The notes beneath the pieces were generated by a model, which saw only the letters and a list, made by a program, of their open reading frames with translations, did no database searches and was not told the origin of the DNA. A stretch of DNA of 34,201 bases from Bordetella sp. GTDB lineage: Bacteria > Pseudomonadota > Alphaproteobacteria > Caulobacterales > Caulobacteraceae. The stretch spans positions 1-34,201 of the forward strand of contig JAFKFS010000039.1 of assembly GCA_017308115.1 (NCBI GenBank). Direction: 5' to 3'. Numbering within the stretch: position 1 is the stretch's first letter; every line of letters begins with the position of its first letter. The position numbers and the translations under genes were made by a program. Positions 15,651 to 23,130 of this stretch are shown one piece after another.

Positions 15651-17015
15651 TCAGGCGGCCGGAGGCGAGGCGCGAGACGCCGCAGCAGACGCGATCAGAC
15701 GCCGCCGCACCGTGCGCGCGGCCTCATGGGCGCCGATCAGGCCCAGCAGCTCGGCGGTCAGTACGATGCGCTTGCGCGCCGCCGGCTCGTCGGCCGCCTG
15801 GCCGTCGTTGAGCCGCTCCATCGCCTCGTCGGCCCAGTCGGCCAGACGGTCGCCCAGGGTCTCGGCCGTCTGACGCCGCTCGGCCTCGCAGCCGAACACG
15901 GCCGCCGGGCCGCGCGCCAGCTCCACCACGGCCGCCAAGGCGCGCGCCCGCGCGGCGACCTCGGCCTCGACCGCCCCGTCCAGCCGCGGCGTCGGCCGCG
16001 TCATGCGTCCGACCAGGGCGGTCCGTTCGAGCGGCAGGACGGCGTCCACGGCCTGTTCGGCGGCGCTGAAGCGTTCGGACAGGCTGAGCGCCGCCTTCAG
16101 CCGCGCCTGCCGCACCGTCTTGCCCCAGACGCTGTCGGCCTTGAGCGGCAGGACCAGGTCGATCTCCGTCAGCGTCTCGGCGCACCAGTCCAGATCGGCC
16201 TTGAAGGCGTCCAGGTCGGCGCCGCCCGCGACGGGATCGAAGGCGGCGGCCTGGGCGGCGCGGCGCGCCAGGGCCGTGAGGATGTCATCGACGAACCCGC
16301 CTAATTCGCCCTCCCCCAGGGGCGCTTCCGCGCCCAGGTCGCGCCCTGCCCCCGACGCGGCGAGGGCGGCGACGCGCAGGATCGACCGCGCATCCTCCAG
16401 ATGGGCGAAGATCATCTCCAGCAGCCGGCCGGCGCCGTCCGGCGCGATCGCCGCGGCCTGGCGCAGGGCCGGCTTCAGCTCGGTGGCCGTCTGGGGGCCC
16501 GAACGGCCGATCCAGTCCGGCAGATGAGGCAGGGCCCGCCGGGCCGTCGGCGCCAGGTCGAGGCAGGCCGCCAGTTCATGCGCCTGGCGTGTCGCTTCCG
16601 CCTGCGACTCCGCCTCCGGCCAGATTTCGTCCGCCCGGTCGCGCAGCGCCGCGGCGGCGCTGAGGCACAGGCGGTCGGCGACCATACGCGACAGGTCGTC
16701 GTCGCGGTCCAGCTGGGGCAGCAGTTCCGGTTCGCTGCATCTGGCGCTGCGCCACAGCCGCCCCAGCGCCGCAGACGGAAATTCCAGGCCCGGCAGGCCG
16801 TCGGCGCGCGGCTGGAACAGGGGCAGCAAGGGCGCGAAGGCGATGTTGCGACGCCGCCGGTCCAGCGCCTCGGTCTCGATCAGGTCGCGCAAGGCGGCCG
16901 CCCCGTCGCCCGCCATCCGTCCGGCCAGCCCCGAAAGCTGCGATACGGCCCCGTCCGGGCACCGTTCGATCAGCTGGGCCAAAGCGGCCCTCTGGGCGAC
17001 CGACAGGTCCTCCAT
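15651..17015 (-). CDS. Uncharacterised 454-residue helical protein
   Basis: I do not recognise a named family. The protein is soluble (no signal peptide or membrane helix visible) and rich in Ala, Leu, Arg and acidic residues in patterns that predict almost continuous alpha helices. Cysteine pairs are absent and no catalytic motif stands out. The N-terminus reads MEDLSVAQRAALAQLIER. A HEAT-like or DUF2336-like helical repeat fold is possible but I cannot show it. The stop lies 18 nt before the ccmI start, on the same strand, so co-transcription with the cytochrome c operon is likely. GC and codon use look like its neighbours, so it appears to be a resident gene. Confidence 0.75.
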   Translation of the reverse strand: MEDLSVAQRAALAQLIERCPDGAVSQLSGLAGRMAGDGAAALRDLIETEALDRRRRNIAFAPLLPLFQPRADGLPGLEFPSAALGRLWRSARCSEPELLPQLDRDDDLSRMVADRLCLSAAAALRDRADEIWPEAESQAEATRQAHELAACLDLAPTARRALPHLPDWIGRSGPQTATELKPALRQAAAIAPDGAGRLLEMIFAHLEDARSILRVAALAASGAGRDLGAEAPLGEGELGGFVDDILTALARRAAQAAAFDPVAGGADLDAFKADLDWCAETLTEIDLVLPLKADSVWGKTVRQARLKAALSLSERFSAAEQAVDAVLPLERTALVGRMTRPTPRLDGAVEAEVAARARALAAVVELARGPAAVFGCEAERRQTAETLGDRLADWADEAMERLNDGQAADEPAARKRIVLTAELLGLIGAHEAARTVRRRLIASAAASRASPPAA

Positions 17016-17185
17016 CCACGCTCCTCCGGCCGCATCGTTTCCCGGCCACGGGGCCGAAGATGCCTCCTTGCGGGTTAACAGGGGCTTTTAGGAGCGCCGG
17101 ATCAAAGGCCGCGCCCGATCGCCCTCCACGAACGGCCGCTCAAGACCCTAGAATGAACGTCTCGTCGCGACCCCGTTGCGGATAC

Positions 17186-17881
17186 TCAACCGGGTACGAG
17201 CGAGCCCTCGAATAAATCTCGCACAGAGCCGCCGTTCGAAACCAGCGTAGCTGCCACGCGCTGACGTGCGTCATAATAAATCAGGGCGGGAGGACGGGCG
17301 TTATCTGCCCTCAGCGCCGCCGCCTGCTGGTCCGACAGGGTGCTCGATCCAGCGACGAAATCACAATATCCCTCGCGCACCCATGTCGGATAGATGCGGT
17401 CGGCAAAGAAACCAAAACGTCTCCGGATCAGGGTATGGGCACGTTCGTGCGCGATGACCCCCGACAAGCTGCGCACGCCCACGATCGGTGAACCATTCCA
17501 GACTCTGTCCGACTGGAAGTCCGACCGATTCACGACGATTGCTTCAGCAGAAGGACGCGTAAAAGCGAAAGCGCCGCCCGAGCTCAAGGAGAGAAGCTTC
17601 CAACGCCACCCGCCGTCGGTCAGAAAAATCGGCTTGAATGTTTCGTTAGGCAGGTACAGCGCGCTGGCGCGCAGGAAAGTTTCTGACTTTTGAACGACGC
17701 CCGCCGCTTCATCCGAGATTGGGGCTTCCGAATACAGCTCGACCCCACCAACTACGCGATGATGAGGAAACAACAGCAACTGCGGCATGAATAATACCGA
17801 CAAAGCTAAGTATAAAGCGGCTGCCGCTGAGACAAAAACGGCGGTAGAAATTAGAACTCCGCGCGCCAACATTTTCATCAT
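17186..17881 (-). CDS. Low-GC membrane-anchored HExxH putative metalloprotease
   Basis: This 231-residue protein has one N-terminal membrane segment (about 8-38), so the rest is probably periplasmic. It contains HERAH at 145-149, a perfect HExxH zinc motif in the context VIAHERAHTLI, followed by WVREGYCDFVAG. E170 there, 21 residues on, sits where gluzincin proteases place the third zinc ligand. No family name comes to mind, so metalloprotease is inferred from the motif alone. The base composition is clearly lower in GC than on both sides, with A-rich codons (AAA, AAT, AGA) rare elsewhere in the window, which suggests recent acquisition. It lies 93 nt downstream of the feuQ-like kinase on the same strand but need not belong to that operon. 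Confidence 0.75.
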   Translation of the reverse strand: MMKMLARGVLISTAVFVSAAAALYLALSVLFMPQLLLFPHHRVVGGVELYSEAPISDEAAGVVQKSETFLRASALYLPNETFKPIFLTDGGWRWKLLSLSSGGAFAFTRPSAEAIVVNRSDFQSDRVWNGSPIVGVRSLSGVIAHERAHTLIRRRFGFFADRIYPTWVREGYCDFVAGSSTLSDQQAAALRADNARPPALIYYDARQRVAATLVSNGGSVRDLFEGSLVPG

Positions 17882-17974
17882 GCTGTTTCTCGTTGTTGAA
17901 TTCGGGCGATTGTCCGCCAGATGTCCGCCGCCCTAGCAGCCCTTCAGCCTGTCCGCTTCCGTAACTCTGAACCC

Positions 17975-19417
17975 TCAGCCCTCGGCCGCGGGCAGCTCCA
18001 GCACCACCTTCAGCCCGCCCATGGCGCTGTCGCCCAGGGTGACGCGGCCGCCGTAGGCGCGGGTCAGTTCATCGACGATGGACAGGCCCAGGCCGGTGCC
18101 GGGCGTGTCCTCGTCCATGCGCGCGCCGCGCTTCAGGGCCGTGTCGCGCTGGTCGGCGGGCAGGCCGGGGCCGTCGTCCTCGACCACGGCGATCATCTGG
18201 CCCGGCGTCGACGGCCCGGCCGAGATGCGGACGCGCCGCCTGCACCATTTGGCGGCGTTCTCGATCAGGTTGCCGAAGATCTCCTGCAGGTCCTGACGCT
18301 CGCCCAGGAAGGCCAGGTCGTCGGGGGCGCGCCAGTCGATCTCGACGCCCTTCTCCTCGAACACCCGCTCCAGCATGACGGCCAGTTCGTCCAGGACCTC
18401 GCTGACGTCGGTGCGCTCGCCCAGGCCGTGGGCGGCGCGGGCGGCGGCGCGGGCGCGGCGCAGGTGGTGATCGACCTGGTCCTGCATCACCCGGGTCTGG
18501 CGGCGGATCAGATCCGGCAGCGGCCCCTCCTTCGTCCCGGCCTCGGCCAGCATGACGGCCAGGGGCGTCTTCAGGGCGTGGGCCAGGTTGCCGACGTGGG
18601 TGCGCTGGCGCTCCACCGTCTCCTGATTGTGGGCCAGCAGGCGGTTGACCTGTTCGGCCAGGGGCTGAATCTCGACCGGATAGGCCCCGTCGACGCGGTG
18701 CGAGCGGCCCTGGCGCACGTCGGAAATCTCGTCCCTCAGGTCATAGAGGGGGCGCAGGCCCACCTGCACCTGGATGAAGACCGCCGTGACCAGCCCCGCC
18801 CCCAGCAGCAGCATGGCGATCCAGGTGACGGTGGCGAACTGGCGCGTGTCGGCGTCGACGTCCGAGCGGTCGATCCCGGCGAAGAAGACCACGGGCCGGT
18901 CGCGGCCGGGCAGCTGCTTCATGCTCGCGGCGATGCGCAGGGGCTCGCCCTTGGGGCCGTCGTCGGCGTTGTAGCTGATGATCTGGCCAAAGGCCGAACG
19001 CAGCCGGTTGGTCAGGTCGGGGGCGTAATCCAGCTGCGCCGGGCCCAGGGAGGCCGACCGCGCCAGCACCTGCATCCCGCCCGCCGGGGTCGGTTCGGCC
19101 ACCATCCAGTATTTGCCGGACAGAAGGCGCTGGGTCCGGGCGTCCTGGATTTCGCCGATGAAGACCTCTCCCTCGGGCGTGATGGCGGCCGCCACCACCG
19201 CCTCGTCGATGGTGTCGCTCAGCATATTGCCCAGGCGGCGCAGGGCCGATTCCTGGAACATGGCCGTCAGCACGAGGGCCGCCGCCGCTAGGGCGATCAG
19301 GATCCACCCCGCCGCCAGCCAGATCAGCCGCCGGGTCAGCGACCGGCCGGGCCGGCCGAACCATCGGCCCCATCGGCTTCTGTCAGGCCGGGACGGGCCT
19401 GCGGACTGCGCGGTCAT
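17975..19417 (-). CDS. feuQ: PhoQ/FeuQ-like sensor histidine kinase
   Basis: This 480-residue kinase has TM1 near 30-53, a periplasmic sensor of about 165 residues, TM2 near 217-240, and a HAMP-like linker. The dimerisation helix carries HVGNLAHALKTPL (phosphoacceptor H280), the form seen in PhoQ/FeuQ kinases rather than HELRTPL. The ATPase domain has NLIENAAKW, EDDGPGLP and GTGLGLSIV. It starts 7 nt after the stop of its regulator gene. By type and gene order (small PepSY gene, regulator, kinase) it matches the FeuPQ system of rhizobia, which responds to envelope or osmotic conditions; the symbol is assigned on that similarity, not on a tree. Confidence 0.85.
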   Translation of the reverse strand: MTAQSAGPSRPDRSRWGRWFGRPGRSLTRRLIWLAAGWILIALAAAALVLTAMFQESALRRLGNMLSDTIDEAVVAAAITPEGEVFIGEIQDARTQRLLSGKYWMVAEPTPAGGMQVLARSASLGPAQLDYAPDLTNRLRSAFGQIISYNADDGPKGEPLRIAASMKQLPGRDRPVVFFAGIDRSDVDADTRQFATVTWIAMLLLGAGLVTAVFIQVQVGLRPLYDLRDEISDVRQGRSHRVDGAYPVEIQPLAEQVNRLLAHNQETVERQRTHVGNLAHALKTPLAVMLAEAGTKEGPLPDLIRRQTRVMQDQVDHHLRRARAAARAAHGLGERTDVSEVLDELAVMLERVFEEKGVEIDWRAPDDLAFLGERQDLQEIFGNLIENAAKWCRRRVRISAGPSTPGQMIAVVEDDGPGLPADQRDTALKRGARMDEDTPGTGLGLSIVDELTRAYGGRVTLGDSAMGGLKVVLELPAAEG

Positions 19418-19424
19418 GCGGCGC

Positions 19425-20105
19425 TCAGGCCGCGTCGCTCTCGCCGGCCAGCGGCGACAGGCGATAGCCCAGGCCGCGCACGGTCTCGATGCGGTCGGCG
19501 CCGATCTTCTTGCGCAGGCGGCCGACGAAGACCTCGATGGTGTTGGAGTCGCGGTCGAAATCCTGATCGTAGAGGTGCTCGACCAGTTCGGTGCGGCTGA
19601 TGACCCGGCCCTGATGCATCATCAGATAGTGCAGCAGCCGGTATTCCAGGCTGGTCAGGCGCAGCGGCTCTCCGTTGACCGTGGCCCGCGCCGCGCGCGG
19701 GTCCAGGCGCAGGCCGCCGCACGTCAGGGTCGCCGCCGCGTGTCCGGCCGAGCGGCGCAGCAAGGCGCGCAGGCGGGCCAGCAGCTCCTCCGTATGGAAG
19801 GGCTTGGTCAGATAGTCGTCGGCCCCGGCGTCGAAGCCCGCCACCTTGTCCGACCAGGCGCCGCGCGCCGTCAGGATCAGCACCGGGGTCGTCTTGCCCT
19901 CACGGCGCCAGCGCTCCAGCACCGAGACGCCGTCGATCTTGGGCAGGCCCAGGTCCAGCACCACCACGTCATAGGGTTCGGTGTCGCCCAGGAACCAGGC
20001 TTCCTCGCCGTCCGGGGCGTGGTCGACGGCGTATCCGGCGTCGGCCAGGGCGGTCTTCAACTGGCGCGACAGATCAACGTCGTCCTCTACAAGCAGCACC
20101 CGCAT
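19425..20105 (-). CDS. feuP: PhoP/FeuP-like response regulator
   Basis: This 226-residue OmpR-family regulator has a receiver with acidic residues EDD at 7-9, phosphoacceptor D51 (VVVLDLGLP), T in LTARG and the Lys of LTKPF. A winged-helix domain follows (about 127-222) with RLTSLEYRLLHYLMMHQGRVIS and TIEVFVGRLRKKIG, the PhoP-type effector sequence. Its ATG abuts the stop of the PepSY gene upstream and its stop lies 7 nt before the kinase start, so the three form one operon. The promoter region upstream carries direct repeats resembling PhoP boxes, which suggests autoregulation. Confidence 0.92.
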   Translation of the reverse strand: MRVLLVEDDVDLSRQLKTALADAGYAVDHAPDGEEAWFLGDTEPYDVVVLDLGLPKIDGVSVLERWRREGKTTPVLILTARGAWSDKVAGFDAGADDYLTKPFHTEELLARLRALLRRSAGHAAATLTCGGLRLDPRAARATVNGEPLRLTSLEYRLLHYLMMHQGRVISRTELVEHLYDQDFDRDSNTIEVFVGRLRKKIGADRIETVRGLGYRLSPLAGESDAA

Positions 20106-20447
20106 TCAGTCGTCCCCGCGAACCCGGCCGGACCGGCCGTCGACCTGGATATCCGACACGCGGCCGCCCGGATATTCCCAGCGCACCACATAGTCGCCGC
20201 CGCGCTCCTGGACCCCCAGCATCCGGCCGGGACGCCCCGCCTGGACGCGGCGCGCCACCTCGCCCGGATTGGCGCGCGGGCCGTCGTTGCGCGGCGCGTC
20301 GCGCAGACCCTGGCCCGGATAGCTGCGGGGTTGCTCCCGGCGATCCTCATCGCGATCCCGGTCGCGGCCGCGCGACTGGGCCGCCGCGTCCGCCAGGGGG
20401 ACGAAGGCGATCAGGCCGGCCAAAAGAAGGGCTCGAATACGCATCAT
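20106..20447 (-). CDS. Small secreted PepSY-like protein, positional FeuN analogue
   Basis: This 113-residue protein has a clear signal peptide (MMRIRALLLAGLIAFVPLA, cleavage near ADAAAQ). An Arg/Asp-rich disordered stretch follows (25-60), then a PepSY-like domain (about 63-110, with GEVARRVQ, YVVRWEYPGGRVSDIQVD and SGRVRG). The stop touches the regulator ATG. In Sinorhizobium the small periplasmic protein FeuN is encoded just ahead of feuP and restrains the FeuQ kinase; the same position and location suggest a comparable modulator here. That role is inferred from gene order; no experiment or alignment supports it yet. Either of two adjacent ATGs (20447 or 20444) could start it. Confidence 0.8.
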   Translation of the reverse strand: MMRIRALLLAGLIAFVPLADAAAQSRGRDRDRDEDRREQPRSYPGQGLRDAPRNDGPRANPGEVARRVQAGRPGRMLGVQERGGDYVVRWEYPGGRVSDIQVDGRSGRVRGDD

Positions 20448-20471
20448 GGGTGGCGGTTTAAACCAGGGCCT

Positions 20472-20488
20472 CTGAACAGCGGCTGAAC
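20472..20488 (-). promoter_or_regulatory. PhoP-box-like direct repeat 1
   Basis: CTGAAC-N5-CTGAAC (read as GTTCAG-N5-GTTCAG on the minus strand) has an exact 11-bp period. It lies about 25-41 bp before the PepSY/feuPQ start. The layout matches the enterobacterial PhoP box (two GTTTA-like hexamers spaced by five), so it is a candidate site for autoregulation. Confidence 0.5.
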
Positions 20489-20587
20489 GCAGTCTATCGG
20501 CGTTCAGTCCTAAGAGGAACGCCGGCAGAGGAAATCTCCGTCGCGGCGCCCGGCGGCGGCCCGCCGCATGACCGCGATTTCATGCTG

Positions 20588-20604
20588 ATGAACCCTATCT
20601 GAAA
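20588..20604 (-). promoter_or_regulatory. PhoP-box-like direct repeat 2
   Basis: ATGAAC-N5-CTGAAA repeats the same half-site pattern and 11-bp period as the repeat at 20472, with one mismatch in each hexamer. It is mid-way between the two divergent genes. Confidence 0.4.
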
Positions 20605-20610
20605 CGCGCC

Positions 20611-20627
20611 GTTCAGACGCGGCTCAG
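20611..20627 (+). promoter_or_regulatory. PhoP-box-like direct repeat 3, facing the plus-strand gene
   Basis: GTTCAG-N5-GCTCAG has the same 11-bp period but the opposite orientation to the other two. It lies 66-82 bp upstream of the secreted-protein gene at 20693 and suggests that both divergent transcripts answer to the same regulator. Confidence 0.45.
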
Positions 20628-20692
20628 CCGCGGTCGGCTTTCTTGGGATCAACGCAGCCCGACCGGTTGCGTCCAGACAAAGGAGCCCGACC

Positions 20693-21073
20693 ATGGCCAA
20701 GTTCAAAACCCTGATGATCCCCGTCCTGGCCGCGACGACGGCCGCCGCCGCCCTCGGCGCCGCCCTGCCCGCTTCCGCCCAGGCCTATCGCCACGCCCCC
20801 GCCTATGAGCAGAACCACGGCGGCTGGCAGTCGATCAGCCAGCGTAAGCACGCCCTGGACCGCCGCATCGATCAGGGCGTCCGCACCCGCCAGCTCAGCG
20901 CCCGCGAAGCCGGCCGCCTGAAAGACGAGCTGAACAGCCTGGTGCGGCTGGAGCGCGCCTATCAGCGCGGCGGCCTGGATCGCCGCGAGCGGCTGGAGCT
21001 GGATCGCCGCTACGACGCCCTGTCGGCCAAGGTCCGCAACGAGCGTCGCGATCATAACGACCGCCGCGGATAA
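20693..21073 (+). CDS. Small secreted helical protein, likely FeuP target
   Basis: This 126-residue protein has a signal peptide (cleavage near PASAQA, about 30). The mature part is highly charged with repeated Arg/Leu/Glu helices (RKHALDRRIDQGVRTRQLS, ARE AGRLKDELNSL, RRERLELDRRYDAL). It is basic and resembles short periplasmic helical proteins common in Caulobacterales, for which I know no function. AAGGAG lies 7 nt before the ATG. It is divergent from the PepSY/feuPQ operon across a region with three PhoP-box-like repeats and is followed by a strong terminator, so it is a single-gene transcript that may be the direct output of that system. Confidence 0.85.
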   Translation: MAKFKTLMIPVLAATTAAAALGAALPASAQAYRHAPAYEQNHGGWQSISQRKHALDRRIDQGVRTRQLSAREAGRLKDELNSLVRLERAYQRGGLDRRERLELDRRYDALSAKVRNERRDHNDRRG

Positions 21074-21094
21074 CAGACGGACGGACGGACGTCG

Positions 21095-21126
21095 AAAGGC
21101 TGCGGGAGCCCTCCCGCAGCCTTTTT
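21095..21126 (+). terminator. Rho-independent terminator
   Basis: AAAGGCTGCGGGAG pairs perfectly with CTCCCGCAGCCTTT across a tight loop and runs into a T5 tract. It lies 22 nt after the stop of the 126-residue secreted protein gene. It is the cleanest intrinsic terminator in the window. Confidence 0.92.
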
Positions 21127-21216
21127 CGCGCACAGAACGCGCGCGTCCCTTGATGAGAGAAGGCGTTTCGCACGCCTGCACTGGAGCCGGCCGCCCCGCC
21201 CGCCTATCTTGGCCCC

Positions 21217-22005
21217 ATGTCCATCGCCCGTCTCGACAGTCGCGCCCTGATCCGCGTCAGCGGCCCCGACGCCCGCCCCTTCCTGCACAATCTGCTGACC
21301 CAGGACGTGGAGACGCTGACGCCCGGCGCGCTTCGCTTCGGCGCCCTGCTGTCGCCGCCGGGACGGCTGCTGTTCGACCTCTTCCTGTGGGGCGAGGAAG
21401 ACGCCGTGGTGCTGGACGTGGCGGCCGAGCGGCGCAAGGCCCTGATCCAGCGCCTGACCCTGTACAAGCTGCGCGCCAAGGTCGAGATCATGCCCCTGGC
21501 CGACGCCGTCTTCGTCGCCTGGGGCGCGGATATCCCCGAGGGCTTCGTCCCCGACCCGCGCCTGGCCGAACTGGGCGGACGCCGCTGGGGCGATCAGGGC
21601 GGGACCGACGCGACGGAGGCGGACTGGCAGGCGCACCGCCTGGGCCTCGGCGTGCCCGACCCGACGGCGGACACCCTCCTCGACAAGACCTACCCCATAG
21701 AGGCCGACTTCGACCTGCTGAACGGCATCGACTTCCACAAGGGCTGTTTCATCGGCCAGGAGACGACCTCGCGCATGAAGCGGCGCGGGACGATCAAGAA
21801 CCGCATGATGGCCGTCGCCTTCGACGGCCCCGCGCCCGAGCGCGGCGCCGAGGTGCTGAACGGCGAACTGAGGGCGGGCGAAGTCATGACCGGCGCCCAG
21901 GGACGGGCCATCGCTCTGATGCGGCTTGACCGCCTGGATGGAAATTTGACCGTCGACGGCCGCTCCGTGCGGGTCGAGAAACCCGTCTGGATCCCTGATC
22001 TGTAA
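21217..22005 (+). CDS. ygfZ: YgfZ/GcvT-like folate-binding protein for Fe-S cluster maintenance
   Basis: This 262-residue protein has a GcvT-like N-terminal domain (VSGPDARPFLHNLLTQDV near 15-31, and FGALLSPPGRLLFDLF). It carries the diagnostic YgfZ signature KGCFIGQET at about 175-183, whose cysteine is essential in E. coli YgfZ. Members bind tetrahydrofolate and support repair or assembly of some iron-sulfur enzymes. The ATG at 21217 follows a terminator and a 90-nt gap, so it probably has its own promoter. The length is a little shorter than the E. coli protein, as usual for alphaproteobacteria. It is a stand-alone gene; the next gene starts 111 nt later. Confidence 0.92.
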   Translation: MSIARLDSRALIRVSGPDARPFLHNLLTQDVETLTPGALRFGALLSPPGRLLFDLFLWGEEDAVVLDVAAERRKALIQRLTLYKLRAKVEIMPLADAVFVAWGADIPEGFVPDPRLAELGGRRWGDQGGTDATEADWQAHRLGLGVPDPTADTLLDKTYPIEADFDLLNGIDFHKGCFIGQETTSRMKRRGTIKNRMMAVAFDGPAPERGAEVLNGELRAGEVMTGAQGRAIALMRLDRLDGNLTVDGRSVRVEKPVWIPDL

Positions 22006-22014
22006 GGCGAAATC

Positions 22015-22115
22015 CGACAAAACGGAAAATCTGCTTGTCGCGATGTAAAAGTCGCTTGACGGAAATGCGATCGCCTTGGTAAAGCTCACTTGTCAACACG
22101 ACAGGGGAGCTTGTC
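22015..22115 (+). promoter_or_regulatory. Promoter region with TGTC/GACA dyads ahead of the membrane/XRE pair
   Basis: Arms CGACAA (22015-22020) and TTGTCG (22035-22040) form one dyad, and TGTC-N5-GACA (22091-22103) a second. A TTGACG at 22056-22061 is followed 18 nt later by TAAAGC. These are candidate operator and promoter elements for the XRE regulator of the same operon. The half-sites are direct observation; binding is a guess. Confidence 0.35.
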
Positions 22116-22580
22116 ATGAATACCGAGATCACCGCTGCAGGCGCAAACGCCGCCCGCAACAAGAAGAAGATGGACGACCTGGCCGTGGTCCTGTGCGCCC
22201 TGACCGTGGTCGGCGTCAGCGCCACCGCCGCCACGCCCTTCTGGCCTGAAGCCTGGGGCCGGGCGCCGTCGATCGGCGTGGTCGTCCTGGCCGCCGGACT
22301 GGCCGTCTTCGTGGCCGTGCACACCGCCTACTGGTGGCGCAGCCTGGATGAGGCCGCCAAGGAGGCGCACAAATGGGCCTGGTGGTGGGGCGGCAACCTG
22401 GGCCTCGTCGGCGGCGGCGCGGCCGTCGTCGTCGCCGCCCTCGCAGGCGTGAACCTGCTGCCCGCCGCCGTCCCGCCCACCGACGCGGCCCTGATCGCTC
22501 TGGGCGTCGCCGCCGTCTTCGTCGCCCAGGCCGCCGGCTACGGGATCGCTTGGTGCGCCTGGTGGATCGCCCGCCGATGA
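22116..22580 (+). CDS. Four-helix membrane protein paired with an XRE regulator
   Basis: This 154-residue protein has a charged N-terminus (NAARNKKKMDDL) and four predicted membrane segments (about 22-42, 50-68, 92-112 and 124-150). Tryptophan-rich turns (YWWRSLDE, HKWAWWWGG, WCAWWIARR) lie between or after them. I do not recognise a named family. GGGGAG precedes the ATG by 6 nt. The stop overlaps the start of a 66-residue helix-turn-helix gene (ATGA), so the two proteins are coupled and probably act together. The membrane partner may sense or sequester, while the small regulator binds DNA. Function is unknown. Confidence 0.8.
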   Translation: MNTEITAAGANAARNKKKMDDLAVVLCALTVVGVSATAATPFWPEAWGRAPSIGVVVLAAGLAVFVAVHTAYWWRSLDEAAKEAHKWAWWWGGNLGLVGGGAAVVVAALAGVNLLPAAVPPTDAALIALGVAAVFVAQAAGYGIAWCAWWIARR

Positions 22581-22777
22581 CCAGCGAATTCATCAACCGC
22601 CTCAAGGTTTTCCGCGCCGAGCGCGACTGGACCCAGGCCGATCTGGCCGAACGCCTCGGCGTGTCGCGCCAGACCGTCCAGGCGCTGGAGAAGGGTCGCT
22701 ACGATCCCTCCCTGCCCCTCGCCTTCCGCATCTCCCGCCTCTTCGGCCAGCCGATCGAAGCCATCTTCATCGCCTGA
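22577..22777 (+). CDS. Small XRE-family transcriptional regulator
   Basis: This 66-residue protein consists almost entirely of a Cro/C1-type helix-turn-helix (RAERDWTQADLAERLGVS, then RQTVQALEKGRYDPSLP). It ends with FRISRLFGQPIEAIFIA, the form typical of short YgzD/YozG-like regulators in which the last residues complete the fold. The ATG overlaps the upstream membrane-protein stop as ATGA. The short length is normal for this group. It probably represses or activates its own operon; the TGTC/GACA dyads upstream of the pair are candidate sites. Confidence 0.92.
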   Translation: MTSEFINRLKVFRAERDWTQADLAERLGVSRQTVQALEKGRYDPSLPLAFRISRLFGQPIEAIFIA

Positions 22778-22830
22778 CCCGCCCGCCCTTCCGCTTCAAT
22801 CACCTCATCGAAATCCAAAGGACCGCCATC

Positions 22831-22986
22831 ATGTTCAACCTGTTCTCGACCGCCGCCGACCGTTTCTCGGGCTTCGCCATGGGCGTCTGCGGCGCCCTGC
22901 TGATCAGCCTGGCCGTCCAGGCCGTGCCCACCTTCGGCCGCTCCGCCGAAACCCCGGCCGCCGCCGCCGAGATCGTCGCCCGCTGA
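22831..22986 (+). CDS. 51-residue single-pass membrane peptide
   Basis: This is a short gene with ATG at 22831 and stop TGA at 22984-22986, with AAGGA 8 nt upstream. The peptide begins MFNLFSTAADRFSGFAMG, has one hydrophobic segment near 17-31 and ends with an Ala/Glu tail. Codon use (strong third-position C/G) matches neighbouring genes. It follows the XRE gene by 53 nt and may be the third member of the operon or an independent small protein. No family is recognised; similar tiny membrane proteins exist in Caulobacterales, but I cannot name one. Confidence 0.65.
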   Translation: MFNLFSTAADRFSGFAMGVCGALLISLAVQAVPTFGRSAETPAAAAEIVAR

Positions 22987-23130
22987 TCCCTCTTCACGCC
23001 TCGTCGCCCGCTCCCAGCCTGCGCTGACGGGCCCTGAGCTGACGAACCGCCAGCCTTCCATCGCCTACGCCTGAAGCCCCCGCTCGGCGCTCGGCGACGC
23101 CTGAAACCCCGACAATCCAAGGACACTGCA

